Shown: positions 9,851 to 21,132 of the stretch, piece after piece
How the letters are laid out: each line of letters begins with the position of its first letter
Position numbering within the stretch: position 1 is the first letter of the stretch
Notes under the pieces: generated by a model
Told to the model about the DNA's origin: nothing
Seen by the model: the letters and a program-made list of their open reading frames with translations, nothing else
Databases searched by the model: none
Program-made: the position numbers and the translations under genes
Origin: Euryodendron excelsum
Taxonomy: Eukaryota > Streptophyta > Magnoliopsida > Ericales > Pentaphylacaceae
Assembly: GCA_033060915.1 (NCBI GenBank)
Contig: CM065379.1
Location: forward strand, 30,144,318 to 30,208,317
Direction of reading: 5' to 3'
Length of the DNA stretch: 64,000 bases

Positions 9851-10329
9851 GAAATGTCAAAGAAACTGACATTTCTGAAACCCTCTTAGGGGTTCTCACC
9901 AAGAGATCCACAAGAAAAGGGAGATTTTCACAAAATTCGTCTATTTTCTTTTCGTCTTTCTATTTCTTGCATATCTTCTTTAAATAACCATTGCATGCCA
10001 TGTAATCATGCTTCTAAATGAAAATAGTTAGTTTCTAGTTTATCCCCTTTATCTCATACTCTTGTAGATGGTTGTTACGTTTAGGGATTCTTTCCCATTT
10101 GGTAAATGACTCGACTTGACAAATGAGGTAGCATGGGCAACCCATTCAAAAGGGGGTCAAAACCTTTAAGAGACAAAGAGAGAGTAAGAGATAGGAAGGA
10201 GATAGTCTCATCAAAAAGGTGTAAAGTTCATTGAAAAGGCAACTCTTGCATGATATCCTGGCTAAGCGATGGGCAGCCGAGTCCTCGAAATGATGAGAAG
10301 CCATTGTTCTATTTATCTCAAATAAACAC

Positions 10330-10880
10330 TATCCTTTGTTTAGCCCACTAGAGCCGTACATAATTTCTTTTCAGATAACCCCAAACCAATAACTATCCCC
10401 CACACTGGGGCAAGCACAGAGTAGTTGATTCGATAGAATATGTAGGGGTTCACTAGTTGAAACACATCATCCCTAGGAATATTATCTAAATTTTGTACAA
10501 AGGCTTTATGGACTAAGCAATTCAATTTGAAATGATTAAAGGCCCTCAATTCTATTACTATACACAAAAATATCCCCTTTGCTTAGCCGAGTAGTACCTC
10601 ACAAAAAGCGAAAGATTTTTTTGTCAACCCCAATCCAAAACCATTCCCCCACACTAAGGCAGACAGGCAGTAGAAGATCTGACAAAGAATGTCATCGACC
10701 ATCAAACTGAAGTAACGTGAAGGCTCTATGGATCAAGCAATCTTGTTCAAAATGAAGAGAGGCCCTCATTTCACTTTCCATACAGTTAAAAGTAACCTTT
10801 GTCAAACCTATTGAGCCGGTTACCTTTCTTTTCTAGAAAACACCCCAACCAAGGGATCACCGTCCACAATGAATTGAATC
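10330..10880 (+). repeat. Diverged about 220-bp tandem repeats in the interior of element A
   Basis: Each unit has a 'cccccacact' box, a 'gtttagcc' or 'cttagcc' box and a 'aggccctca' box. Starts near 10340, 10570 and 10790. The same array lies in D (42370-42980) and C (28560-28930) in reverse complement. Noncoding. Confidence 0.65.
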
Positions 10881-10947
10881 AAAATGCAAAGGAAGGGATT
10901 TGAGAGAAAGAAGTTGTAGAAATGTTCATCTCGTCAAAAGCAACAAG

Positions 10948-10975
10948 AAAGGGAAAAAAAAAAAAAAAAAAAAAG
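10948..10975 (+). repeat. Poly-A tract in element A interior
   Basis: An almost uninterrupted run of about 22 A residues flanked by purine-rich sequence. The corresponding place in D has mixed poly-T (42234-42260 on the + strand). Confidence 0.8.
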
Positions 10976-11149
10976 AGAAGCATATTAGAGGAAGGACCGG
11001 AAAAGAATAATGTTGTGCTATCTTGAAAAGCATATAAAATCGAAAGTCAAAAAAAAAAGGAAAACAAAAAGGGGCAAGTGTCAGATTTAGAAGGTCAAAA
11101 GTTACAAGAAAGTTCAACTCCTTTTGTAAAAGAGGAAATTCAAAGGTGA

Positions 11150-11700
11150 TCCTACGTAACAAAGCCACCAAGTAGAAATATTAGGTTTGAGCCTTTACCC
11201 TTTCTTGAAAAAATCCAAAAACCATAGCCTACATTACAACCATATTAAAGTCTTTCCCGATTGAAAAAGGATTGCTTGATCTAGATGAGCCAGACGTGTT
11301 GCCAAAGCTCAAAGGGGAAATTAGGGGGCCAAACCCTACCAGAAGACAAACCAAGTGGTACAAATTTGAGCCTGCGCATCCTTTTCATTCATAAACCCCT
11401 TAACCTAGCCTACGTTATGGTCCAAATTAAAGTCCTCTCTGATCAAAGAAAATTGCTTAGTCCAAATAAGCCTGAACAATACCAAGACAAGTAGGATGAG
11501 AAACGAGAACTGGAGAGGAATGCAGGGGCAATCTCATGTTCCAAAGTGTGCTTAAATGGTTTTGGTTTAAACAACCCACTAAAACAAGATCTTTGAGCCT
11601 AAATATCCCTTCGTTTCTTACAACCCCTAAATCTAGCCTACATTATGGTCCTAAAAGAAGTTTTCTCGGATTGAGGGCTTAGTTGTTTATCGCTCTGCAA
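11150..11700 (+). repeat. Diverged repeats of about 150-230 bp in element A interior
   Basis: Three units, each with a 'cctacattatgg' or 'cctacgttatgg' box preceded by 'taaaccc', and a 'gatc..agaaaattgctt' box. The counterparts are at 41490-42060 (D) and 27930-28260 (C). The variable tandem repeats match what is known of hypervariable 3' regions in Ogre elements. Confidence 0.6.
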
Positions 11701-13400
11701 ACGGTATGCGAGTTGTCGCTCAGGCCATGGTGACATTTTGGAAATTTGAGAGAGAAAACCAGGTGAGGCCAGAAAAATCCCAAATAGCAACCCTGTAGAA
11801 AATAAGGATAGGATAGCAAACCCAAAAGGTCAAGATCCCTGGAGAATAGTGCACATGCTATCACACCCCGATGAGAATGGGACAAAACTAAATGGGGAAG
11901 AATGCTGGAAAGGACACAGAATCCTGAGAGTATGGGCCCTAGGGCAATCCTGGGACATTTTTTGTAAATGGTTTATATACGTGTAGTATAATGCATCCAT
12001 GACATGTATTAAATTCCTGTGTAATTTGTATCTAATTATGTATTCATCCAAGGCTTGACATGCAGTCAATTCCATTTCTATATGTTCATTCATCCAAAAA
12101 GTATAACATGCATTAAATTCCATTCATGTATGAACTTGTGCATTCATAAAAAAATATATATATATACATAAAAAAAAAAGAGAAAGTAGGACATGTAAAA
12201 TAAATCAGACATCTAATTCCATGTGCATTTATAAAGAATAAAATTATAAAAAAAAGTATAATATGTATAAATAAACTGTTTTTGTACAAAAACTAACCAT
12301 ATGTCTTTCTCTCTCTCTCAAATAAGAAACAGGGAACAAGGTAAAACACAAAAAGGAGCTAAGGCCACCCCTCAGACATCTCCAGCACCGACACATACCT
12401 TAGAAAGCTCAAATTTCCATGACCGACAAGAAATAGAGAATGGGGCAACGACCCACCCTCGACCTCCCCAATCAAATGACTTCCGACTCGGGATACCATG
12501 TATGCTAAAAAAGATAAGTAACAAATAGGTGTCTGATCGCCCAGAGCTGGAATAGTGAAGAACATCCCCGAAAATCAGCATTGACCCCCTGCTGGAGTCT
12601 AGTAAGGCTTACAAAGGTCTTTCCCACAACCATAGGAGCATATGAGTACCCTACACGAATCTTGGCAAGTGGTACACATAACCGACAGTTGATCAGGTCG
12701 TCCGCCTCGCAGAAACATCAACAAATTTAGGAGAAATAGAGCTAGGGTTAACATGAAGACTGACCATTCTTGAGAAAAGTGCCAATTAATTGAATGAGCT
12801 ATTATGTCTATCACAAATTGAAAGTGAGAGAAACAAAAACTTCACTAGGACATAAGGAAACTGGGGCAGCAAATCAGAAGAAAAGGCCGCACAACGGAGC
12901 CCAAGCTGAGAAGAGACAATCATGACGCAGCCATCAAAAAAATAGATCCCATAATGTCAGCTGAACCATCCCGAAGACCAAGGAGGAAGCTATACTTATG
13001 GGGAGTAGGGGCAACTTACATTCCCTAAAACGGAAGAGAGACGGGTCAGGTGGCCAAAAGGGAACCACTGCCAGAAAACAAGCTGTACCAATAAGAGAAA
13101 AGCCATGCAACCAAAGGACCAGGGAAAAATGTCTTGCTCATCTGGAGGATACCCGTCATACCAAACCCGTAGTCAGCTCAAAATAGCATCAGCTATCCCA
13201 AAAGTCAAAAGTGGGAAATCTCAACATTCATCTCATCCTCGAAGGCTGTCTCAACTGGAGGGAAGGGGTCGACTGGAGGCCTACTCTCCCCTCCCACTCT
13301 GGCTAGAAGGTGCTCGATTGGCAGAGTGCTGACTACCCTTAGATCGGCTGGAGCTACCAATAGAATCTGTCTAGGCCACCTTCCCGAAGCAGTGTCTCCC
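11690..13400 (-). pseudogene. Antisense extra ORF remnant, DUF7745 / plant-mobile-domain-like (element A)
   Basis: On the strand opposite to the element, residues encoded around 12814-12710 read '...MLTLALFLLNLLMF...'. The next segment, in another frame near 12660-12540, reads PMVVGKTFVSLTRLQ and later SSLFQLWAIRHLF. This hydrophobic helix followed by a P-x-x-x-x-E/K-T-F...L..C/Q...F.GC..LLQLW..HL pattern is what I associate with plant DUF7745 / mobile-domain proteins. A conserved HRGVIACALFSRDLD peptide lies near 11870. Several frameshifts separate the pieces, so it is dead. The same layout occurs in D on the opposite strand of that element. Extra ORFs, some antisense and some mobile-domain related, are known in Tat-lineage retrotransposons. 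The outer limits and intron structure are uncertain, and the family call comes from memory of the pattern, not a search. Confidence 0.5.
11940..12300. other. AT-rich spacer in element A
   Basis: Short diverged 'cattcatgtatg' or 'tgcattcat' words and A/T runs. It matches 40870-41230 in D. Nothing coding is seen. Confidence 0.6.
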
Positions 13401-13559
13401 CTCGGAACCGTCATCGCCCGTGTATGCTGTCTTGAAAGGTGAGTTAAGGTAAGAGGTATTAATACATGGTATATACAATTCAAAAGATAAGAAATAAAAG
13501 CAAGAAAAAAAATTAATAATGATAATAACCAAAGATAAAATATAAATGAAAATGAATGA

Positions 13560-14060
13560 CACAACTTTCATATATATTCTACTCAAACCAACTTAAAGGG
13601 TTTCTTAAACTTTTCATTCAAAACGTTCTTTTCTAAAATCAACTCTCAAAGGTTTCTTAAAAAGTTCTTTTTCCAAAAAAAATCCTCGAAAAGTTTCTTA
13701 ACTTCTTCCCTTCAAAAGTTCTTTTTCAAAATCAGTTTCCCAAGGGTTTCCTATTATTTTCCTCCAAAAGTTTTCAAAAAATCTTTCTTCTAAAAGTTCC
13801 TTTCCAAAATCGATTTTCAAAAGGTTTTCTAATTCTCTCTTCCAAAAGTTCATCTTCAAAATCACTTCATAAAATCAAATTCTAAGGTTGCTAAATGTTT
13901 CCTTCCCAAATCTGCTTCGAAAATCAAGGTCAAAAATCATTTTCAAAATCAAATCTTAATTTTTTCAATCCATCTCTAAGCTTTTCTGATTCAGTCCTTT
14001 AAGAAAATTTATTTTCCAATCAGGTTTAAGATTCTCCCAAACTCTTCAAATCCCGCAGCA
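13560..14060 (+). repeat. Pre-PPT tract of short degenerate repeats (element A)
   Basis: Variants of 'ccaaaagttctttttcaaaatc' style words, pyrimidine/A-rich. It corresponds to 38880-39545 in D. No gene. Confidence 0.6.
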
Positions 14061-14317
14061 GTGTCGAACTAGTAGTTTGCTAGTTTTGATCCTAAGTCTG
14101 GCGCCACTACTAGTGGCTCCAAGCCAGATTTGCCAAAGGCACCACTCCTAGTGGCGCTAGTTCCAAATTCTTGGCAATTTTGCCCTTTTTCCCGCCAAAA
14201 CTCATTTTTGAAGGCCTTTTGGGCCCAATATCCATTTTCAAACCCTCGTTGTCGAAAAATTTCTAAAGTCCGTCCCTCCACCAACCTCACGGTCAACATG
14301 GCACTCTTACTTTATCA

Positions 14318-14359
14318 TTTTCTGTCTTCGACAAGCAAAGACAGAAAAAGAGGGGCAGC
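14318..14359 (+). promoter_or_regulatory. Polypurine tract and adjoining hairpin, element A
   Basis: The polypurine tract AAAAAGAGGGGCAG ends one base before the 3' LTR and is the expected plus-strand primer. It is preceded by a perfect 11-bp inverted repeat (TTTTCTGTCTT at 14318-14328, AAGACAGAAAA at 14338-14348, 9-nt loop). The right arm overlaps the tract. The hairpin is conserved in D. Confidence 0.75.
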
Positions 14360-15224
14360 TGTAAGCACCCCATTTTTTACCACTCGGCAATCTACGGTTC
14401 GTCCGGACTTGTACTTAAGTCAATATGGACGTATTCCAATCGAAATCAACTCTCTAAGTCTAATCTCGTCTATCCATCACTTCGCGGGCCCACCAGGCCC
14501 AAATAAAGGCAAAATGACCAAAATGCCCTTAGGAGGCATTGTTCGGTCCAATTCCAAATTAGGTACGTCTTCCGAAGATGGTAAGTCCCCTTTCTAATTT
14601 CAAATCAGGCACGTCTTTTCAGAAACGGTAAGTCCCCTTTCCAATTCCAAATTTGGCACGTTTTCTGAAGAAAGTTTCTTCGGAACGGTAAGTCCCTTTA
14701 AACCTGTCGACCGGGATGAGACCCCAAGTCCCCTAGATGGTAGAACAGTCCACCTTTGGCGCCTGCTAGCCTGCCAATGCAGAAATATCCATTTTGGCAT
14801 GCCTACCGAGAAAGTTGACTTCTCAGGCGCTAAGTCCCTTTAGCAGCTTCCCGAGATCAGGCAGTCCCGGGAATGATTGCGAACCGTCAAAGTAGCGGAA
14901 GTACTAGTAAACATCGCAACCGTCAGAGTAGTGAAAATACTCACAAGCAGGTCGATATCGGGAATTGCCAACAAACCCCTATATCATGAGACCACTGTCA
15001 GAGTAGCGGAAACACTCAAAACCCAGGTCAACACTAATGCCTGCTAGTCCACTTCGGTGAAAAATGACCAAAATGCCCCTAGGGCCATTTTTTGGCATGT
15101 TTCTCGAGAACACACCTGAGTCCTCATAATGATAAGTCCACCCTTCCATGATTTTCTTAAAAGCAATCCGACATGATTAGGTGCCTTCTAGTCAGTTTCG
15201 GGCCAAGTCCGAGACTTTCTGGTC

Positions 15225-15900
15225 AAGATAACCATTTTGTCCCTAGGCATCCAAACGCCCCAGGGACCACACCGGCTCTGGATATCAAACCGGTAACCTC
15301 CCGAGAATGATTTTTATAGTATTCCTGACCTTCCTTTATCTTTTCAGATCATTTCGAGTCAGTTCCAACAAACTCGACGCAAAATAACCATTTTACCCTT
15401 GGTGGGCCGGTCGCCTTTTTTCTGATCACATAGGCTCTGGGTGTCAGACCGGTAATCACTTGAGAATGCTTCTTATAGGATTCCCGACCTTCTTTTATCA
15501 TTCCAGATCATTCCGAGTCAATTCCAGTAAACTCGGTGCAAAATGACCGTTTTGCCCCTGGTGGGTCGGTCGCCTTTTTCTGGCCACACCGGCCCTGGGT
15601 GTCAAACCGGTAACCTCTCGAGAATGCTTCTTATAGTCTTCTTAATCTTCTATTATCTTTCCAGATCATTCCGAGTCAGTTTCGATAAACACAGTGTAAA
15701 ATGACCGTTTTGCCCCTTGTGGGCCGGTCGCCTTTTCCGACCACACTGACTCTAGGTACCCAGCCGTTAGCCTTTGAGAATATTTTAAATAATGTTTTTA
15801 AATCTTGAGTCCTTTTCTGGGACATTCTGAGTCCGTCCCGGCAGCTTTCCAATCTAGTTGACCGTTTTGCCCCTAATGACCCGGTCAACCCTTCTGACAA
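15225..15900 (+). repeat. About 160-bp U3 tandem repeats in LTR A3
   Basis: Four units with landmarks 'ggctctggatatcaaac', 'ggctctgggtgtcagac', 'ggccctgggtgtcaaac' and a diverged fourth, near 15272, 15434, 15592 and 15748. There is one more copy than in the solo LTR. Confidence 0.8.
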
Positions 15901-16690
15901 AACTTGTCATCCTTTTTCAAGTCCATTACCTCCGAGACTCTATTCTAAGAGTTCCTGCTCTTTTTCAGCCTTTCGGGCTCTTCCCAGTCCCTTAAGTCCT
16001 TCGCGGACCTTCCGGAGTCACTCCTAGTGAAGTCAGGCTAAAAATTGCATGGTAGTCACTAGTATAGGTGCCCAAATCTTCTCAAGATACGTTGCTTGCC
16101 GACTTAATGAACTTTCCTAAGGTTTTAGCACCACTAGTAGTGGGGCCAAGCCAAAAAATGGCCTAGCGCCACTCCTAGTGGCGCCAAGAGAAAATTTGCC
16201 CTGGTGGGTCGATCGTCTTTTTCTAGCCACACTGGCTCTAGATATCAAATTGGTAGCCTTTGGGAACATTCTAAATAATGTTTCTAAATCTCAAGTCTTC
16301 TTCCAGGACATTCTGAGTCCGTCCCGACAACTTTTCGAACTGATTGACCGTTTTGCCCCTAATGGCTCAGTCAATCCGTTTGGCAAATCTTGTAATCCTT
16401 TTTCAAGTCTGCTACCTTTGGGACACTGTTTTAAGGGTTCCTATCCTTTTCCGGCCCTCCAGGCCATTCCCGGTCCCTTAAAACTTTCCCAGACCTTCCG
16501 GAGTCACTCCTAGTGAAGCCAGGCTAAAAATTACATGGTAGTCACTAGTACAGGTGCCTAAATCTTCTCAAGATACGTTGTTTGCCAGCATTAAAGCTTT
16601 CTTAACTGGCTGGGGCCACTAGTAATGCCAAGCCAATATTTGGCCTAGCACCACTCCTAGTGGCACCAGAAGCAATTTTGGCCTAGCGCC
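15770..16690 (+). repeat. About 480-bp direct duplication in LTR A3
   Basis: The block 'tctgagtccgtccc ... gtcactagta' plus the palindromic GGCGCC boxes occurs at about 15780-16200 and again at about 16260-16690. Other Ogre LTRs here have it once. Confidence 0.75.
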
Positions 16691-16721
16691 ACTACAACAG
16701 GCGCCAGGTCATTCTTCTCTC

Positions 16722-16729
16722 TATAAATA
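16722..16729 (+). promoter_or_regulatory. TATA box of LTR A3
   Basis: TATAAATA in the conserved CTCTCTATAAATACAGAGCC context. AAACCCTA telo-boxes follow at 16813, 16838 and 16858. Confidence 0.75.
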
Positions 16730-17150
16730 CAGAGCCTCCTCCAGAGTGAAAGAGGTCCGCAAACTCAGTCTGAAAACCCTACTTTTCGATATACAAAGCT
16801 CGTAACCTCTCTAAACCCTAGTCTCCGTAGGTTTTCCAAACCCTAGCCTCCATACACAAACCCTAGCCTCCTATACACTCACATACACTTCTATACACTC
16901 ATACATTAGCCTCCAAAGCCTCCTTTGAAGACTTGAAGTGCTGCAATCTGAAGCTTTGAAGATTGAAGACAAACTCTTGAAGACTGAAGTGAAGACCGAA
17001 GCAAGATAAGCAAAGCAAAGCGCGCAAAGCTAAGTAAAATAAATAAGACACAAGGTAGGCTTCTTATTTACATTTACGCATCTTTCCCCCTCTCTTCTCT
17101 CTCTGAACCCACTTGGGTTTTCTTCTATTTTAATCCCCCATCTTGTTTCT

Positions 17151-17162
17151 CCCCCCCCCCCC
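17151..17162 (+). repeat. Poly-C tract (12 C) in LTR A3
   Basis: A run of 12 C in a pyrimidine-rich part of the leader. LTR E has 24 C in the equivalent leader region. Confidence 0.85.
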
Positions 17163-17619
17163 TTTTTCTTGCATGCTTGAAACAAGAGAATTCCCGGTTC
17201 ATGTGTAGGATTAGGCTATTAGAGAGTCACCGTGTCGGGGGCTTTCTTTTAGTCTAACCGGAGACCACGTGGGTTCGGCCCCCTTGATTATATAGTGAGG
17301 CCTTTAACCTTATATGTTCATGACCCTCTTTGCATTGTGCATATCATGATCTTGCATTCTTCCAAAATTCGCATTCAAACTCGTTTTCAAAAGCTTACAT
17401 CAAAATCTCCTTCTTCAAAACTTGTTTTCAAAATCACAATCCTATGGTGATTCTAGCCTTTTCATAGCTAGAGTTGCTTTAGGAAAGTATTACATTTAAA
17501 GTGACTAATATGGTCCATATTTTCAAAACATAGTTGTTTTCAAAACTACTATTTTAAAGTGGATCTAATCTTCTTATGGTTAGAATCGCTTTGGGAAAGT
17601 GAGGTATTTTATATACTTT

Positions 17620-19085
17620 CTAAAAAAACTCTTCTCAAAAATCTCCTCCTAAAAAACTCTTTTCCAACATGCTTTCCATAAACTCTCTCCAATCTTCTTT
17701 CCAAAATTGTTTTCAAAAGCTCCACCTTAAAATTGTTTTCAAAAACTCATTTTCGAACTCCTTTCCAAAAAAGCTCTCTTTAAAATTTCTTTCCCAAAAA
17801 CACTCCCTAGTTTTCTTTCTTACAAAACTCTCTTCCCTAAATCTCTTTCCTAAAAGCTCTTTCCAACAATCTCCTTCCAAAAATCTTTTCAAAAACTCTT
17901 TCTTTTCAAAATTCACTTTCTAGAAACACCTCTCTAGGATTTCTTTCCAAAAACTCTCTTTTCAAAATTCACTTCCTAGACACTCCTCTCTAGGATTTCC
18001 CTTCAAAAATCTCTCTTTCCAAAAACTCACTTTCCAAAAACTCTTTCCTTAGAGCCTAAGTTAAAGCCTAGAACCCACAATTAGAAAACCCTAATTTTCC
18101 TTCCCAAAAACATGATTTCCAATCCCATATTTTGGCCTCAAAACCTAAGCTTCTAAAACCTCTTGTTTTCTACATCAAAATTATATATATTTCCAAAACA
18201 TATTTTCTACATCAAAACTATAGTCTTCCAAATCTAGGATTTCCAAAATTCCTTCTTTCCAATTCCATGCCGAATCAAATCTCCCGTTTAGGAAATTAGA
18301 TCTTATCCTCCGTTTTTTGAAACAAAATCAAAACACCTCTTTTTAGAAATAAAATCCAATCCCTTATTTTAAGAAATAGGAATCTCAATCATTCCCAGTC
18401 TAAACCTTTCCTCATTCACTCTTTACTAATCTCATACTTTCCTAAACCTTAAGTTTTCAAAACCAAAACATTTAAATCTTTCCTTAAACTTTAAGCCTCC
18501 AAATCTTTCATAATTCAACCCTTTCCTAACTTCATACCTTTCCAAATTCAAATTTTCAAATTTTTCTTCAACTCAAACCTTTCCTAATTTCAAGAATTTC
18601 TAAAACTCAAACTTTGAATCTTTTCCAAAATTCTAAAGTTTCCTAAACTTCAAATCTTTCTAAATCTAAAACTTTCTAAACTCAAAACTTTCTTACTTTC
18701 AAAACTTTCCTATTTCAAAACTTTCCAATTCCAATACTTTTTTAAAACGAAACCTTTCCTAATTTCAAAACCTTTCCTAATTCGAAAACTTTTCTAAAAT
18801 GAAACTTTCCTAAAATAACACTTTCCTAAATTGAAACTTTCCAAAAATGACACTTTCCTATTTTGAAACTTTTTTAAATCAGACATTTCCTAATTTGAAC
18901 CCTTCCTAAATCCAATCTTCCTTCGATCTTCCAAGTCCAACATTCAAGTCAAGTCTTTCTTAATCTCGAATCCTTTCTAAATCCTATCTTCCAAGGTCTA
19001 GGATCTCTATTATTCCATTTCAAATTCCAATCTTCTATTCTAAATTCAAATCAAATCCAAATTCCAATTCAATTTCTTTTTCCAA
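17620..19085 (+). repeat. G-depleted degenerate repeat tract of LTR A3
   Basis: Same 'aaactttcctaa'-type words as in the other LTRs, with very few G on the sense strand. The conserved terminal block follows from the TCGGACTC hairpin at about 19103. Confidence 0.75.
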
Positions 19086-19918
19086 TCAAACCTTCTATTT
19101 TCTATCGGACTCTTATTCGAACTATGACAGACCTGATTCCTCAAAAAAGATACGTAGGCAACCCTCATGGGTGAAGTCACAACTTTTTTCAAGCTTCTAT
19201 TTCCACAACTTCTTTCAAATCTCCAATTCCATAATCTGTTTCAAACTTCAAATTTCTATTTCCAAATCTCTATTTCCAACTTCTACAACTTTCCAATTTC
19301 AAATCTGTCTTTTCGAATTTCTTTTTAAATCAAATCAGTTTCTTTCCAAATCTATTTTCCAACTTTCTTTACTTACACTTGCATTTCTTGCATCATGTCT
19401 TTTTAAACATTCTTTTTCTAAAGTGGATAGAATTGGACATTTGTTAGTTGAAGACTCTCATAGGTGAATTTATAATAAAGAGACATGTAGGTACTAGAAG
19501 GCCGGGGTAGGGTGATGGCTTAGTACATCTTCCTTACACGTAACCAACCTCCGAACCTAGAATCACTGTTTTCAAAGACCAAAATGGAGTTTATTTTCAA
19601 AAAGGGCCCAAATGTTTTTCAAAGGTTTCCAAACAACCTATTTTCTTAAAAACCCTCTCTTAAGGACGTTTTCCAAAACCTTTTTCAAAAAACCCAAAGT
19701 GTAGTCTTCGGATTGTTCTTAGTTTTAGGTGACCTAACTCACCTTAATCAAGTTAGGTGGTGACTCCAAATGTTTTCCAAAAGCGCTTTATTCAAACCAA
19801 TTTTCAATTCAAACCTAGTCGCACTCATTCTCCTAGGAGGGTGAGTTCTAACGAGAGAGTATAGTGTTTTTCCCGCTTGTGTGTGTATTCCTCGAGTGCA
19901 AAAAATCTAGGCACAAAA

Positions 19919-21081
19919 AATGTCTTACAAGTTACAAGGAGTTAAAGTGTCAACTTTATATCACTAGAAAGATATATGAATCTACTTTCCGACACTTCAA
20001 ACGGGGCATCAATTCGAGTTTCCTAGAGAAAGTTATGGTCATTTCACTAAAGAGTGTCAAAGCTATCTGAAAGAGTTCGCTGGGGCGAGAAGGTAGTGAG
20101 ACTTACTGGATAAGTTCACTGGGGCGAGAAGATAGTGAGACTTACTAAATAAATAAGTTCGCTGGAGCGAGAAGGTAGCGAAAAGGTAGTGAGGCTTACT
20201 GGATAAGCTCGTTGGGGCAAGAAGCCAGCAAGACCTTAGCGAGATCTGTTGGACATGGCTCGAAATGGCTTCCTAACCTAAGGTTTCTCCACTCCAATCC
20301 ACCACAACACTTTACATAAGCTCACCAAAGACTCGAAAATGTAATACCAAGCTAGAAGTAAGATTAAAGACAACCAAGAACATATTCACCAAGATGAATC
20401 ATGGCTTTCACCATGAAAGCCCTTACCCCATTTTCTCCTCCATCACTTCAATTCTCACTTTAATGGCATGAATTGAAATGTTAACATACACAATCAACAA
20501 ATATGCAATGAAACAAATATAAACATAAGATCTCTCACCTTCAATAATGAAATCACAAGGTTTCCCTTCAAATTTCTCCTCTTCTTTTTCTCTCTTTTCT
20601 CTCACTTTCTTTCTTACCAAACAATTTTACTACACAAGCTCCTCTCTTCTCTCTCCTCCCCTTGTCTTGAAGATAATTATAGATACCAAATATATCTATC
20701 ATTTCACATGTCACACACACACATTTGTTAGCAACATTAGTGAAACATACACCTCTCACACATGAAACATACACCTAGATGTCTTGGGGTTAAACCCCTA
20801 CCTAGCACCTCCTTGCTTCCTTAATCCACCTCTCATCCACATGATTAACATAATTAATCACACCTATGATAATTCATCATGATTAACATAAGCTAAGCAT
20901 GAAGATTAATTAAACTAATTAATCATGAATTAAGCTTACTAATCATGCTTAAAAACCTGATAATCCCCTAAATGCAAGCCCTCATTAACCCATGCTAAAC
21001 AAGCACCTTGATTAAGGATAATCATACACCATAAACATGCTATTAAGTTAAGCATGATGCTAGCCAAGTTAGGGTTTTACA
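19919..21081 (-). repeat. 3' LTR of element B (interrupted by element A)
   Basis: Aligns with 26265-27388. A hand count over the first about 150 bases gives about 12 differences plus small indels, so B is an old insertion, older than A. It ends (right side on +) in GGGTTTTACA, i.e. TGTAAAACCC on the element strand. Confidence 0.88.
20066..20240 (-). repeat. About 39-bp minisatellite in the element B LTR
   Basis: Four to five units of 'gttcgctggggcgagaag' followed by a GTAGTGAGACTTACTGGATAA-like stretch. Only about three units are present in the 5' LTR (26425-26545), so the copy number changed after insertion. Confidence 0.8.
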
Positions 21082-21100
21082 ATTCTTCCCTCCTTTAAGA
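21082..21100 (-). promoter_or_regulatory. Polypurine tract, element B
   Basis: On the minus strand TCTTAAAGGAGGGAAGAAT directly precedes the LTR start TGTAAAACCC. Confidence 0.75.
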
Positions 21101-21132
21101 ATTTAGTCCCAAAATTCACTTACCGAACTAGA

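Larger units (their letters stand above)
1..19918 (+). mobile_element. Element A: Ogre-like (Tat lineage) LTR retrotransposon without gag-pol
   Basis: The element is bounded by a 5' LTR (only its last 2.1 kb is in the window) and a complete 3' LTR at 14360-19918. After removing the solo LTR inserted at 2473-7931, the interior is about 6.8 kb. It has a tRNA-Arg primer site just inside the 5' LTR and a polypurine tract just before the 3' LTR, so it is a structurally proper but non-autonomous element. I found no Gag, protease, RT or integrase motif in any frame. The two LTRs share variants not seen in the solo LTR: a hand comparison of about 265 bases (1081-1340 against 18923-19185) gives about 17 differences, so they are a pair of moderate age. 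It lies in the left LTR of element B. The expected 5-bp target copy on the right would be 19919-19923 (aatgt); the left copy is outside the window. Confidence 0.85.
14360..19918 (+). repeat. 3' LTR of element A
   Basis: About 5559 bp from TGTAAGCACCCC to a decayed GCACAAAA terminus (consensus GCGCGACA). It has the same ordered parts as the solo LTR but lacks the large CTCGAG minisatellite. It carries four copies of the 160-bp U3 repeat and a large internal duplication before the TATA box. Confidence 0.9.

Noticed and set aside
20423..20620. Lys/Glu-rich ORF conserved in both B LTRs (also 26704-26916)
   Set aside because: LTRs are duplicates of one sequence, so sharing is expected. The solo LTR lacks it and there is no recognisable domain.
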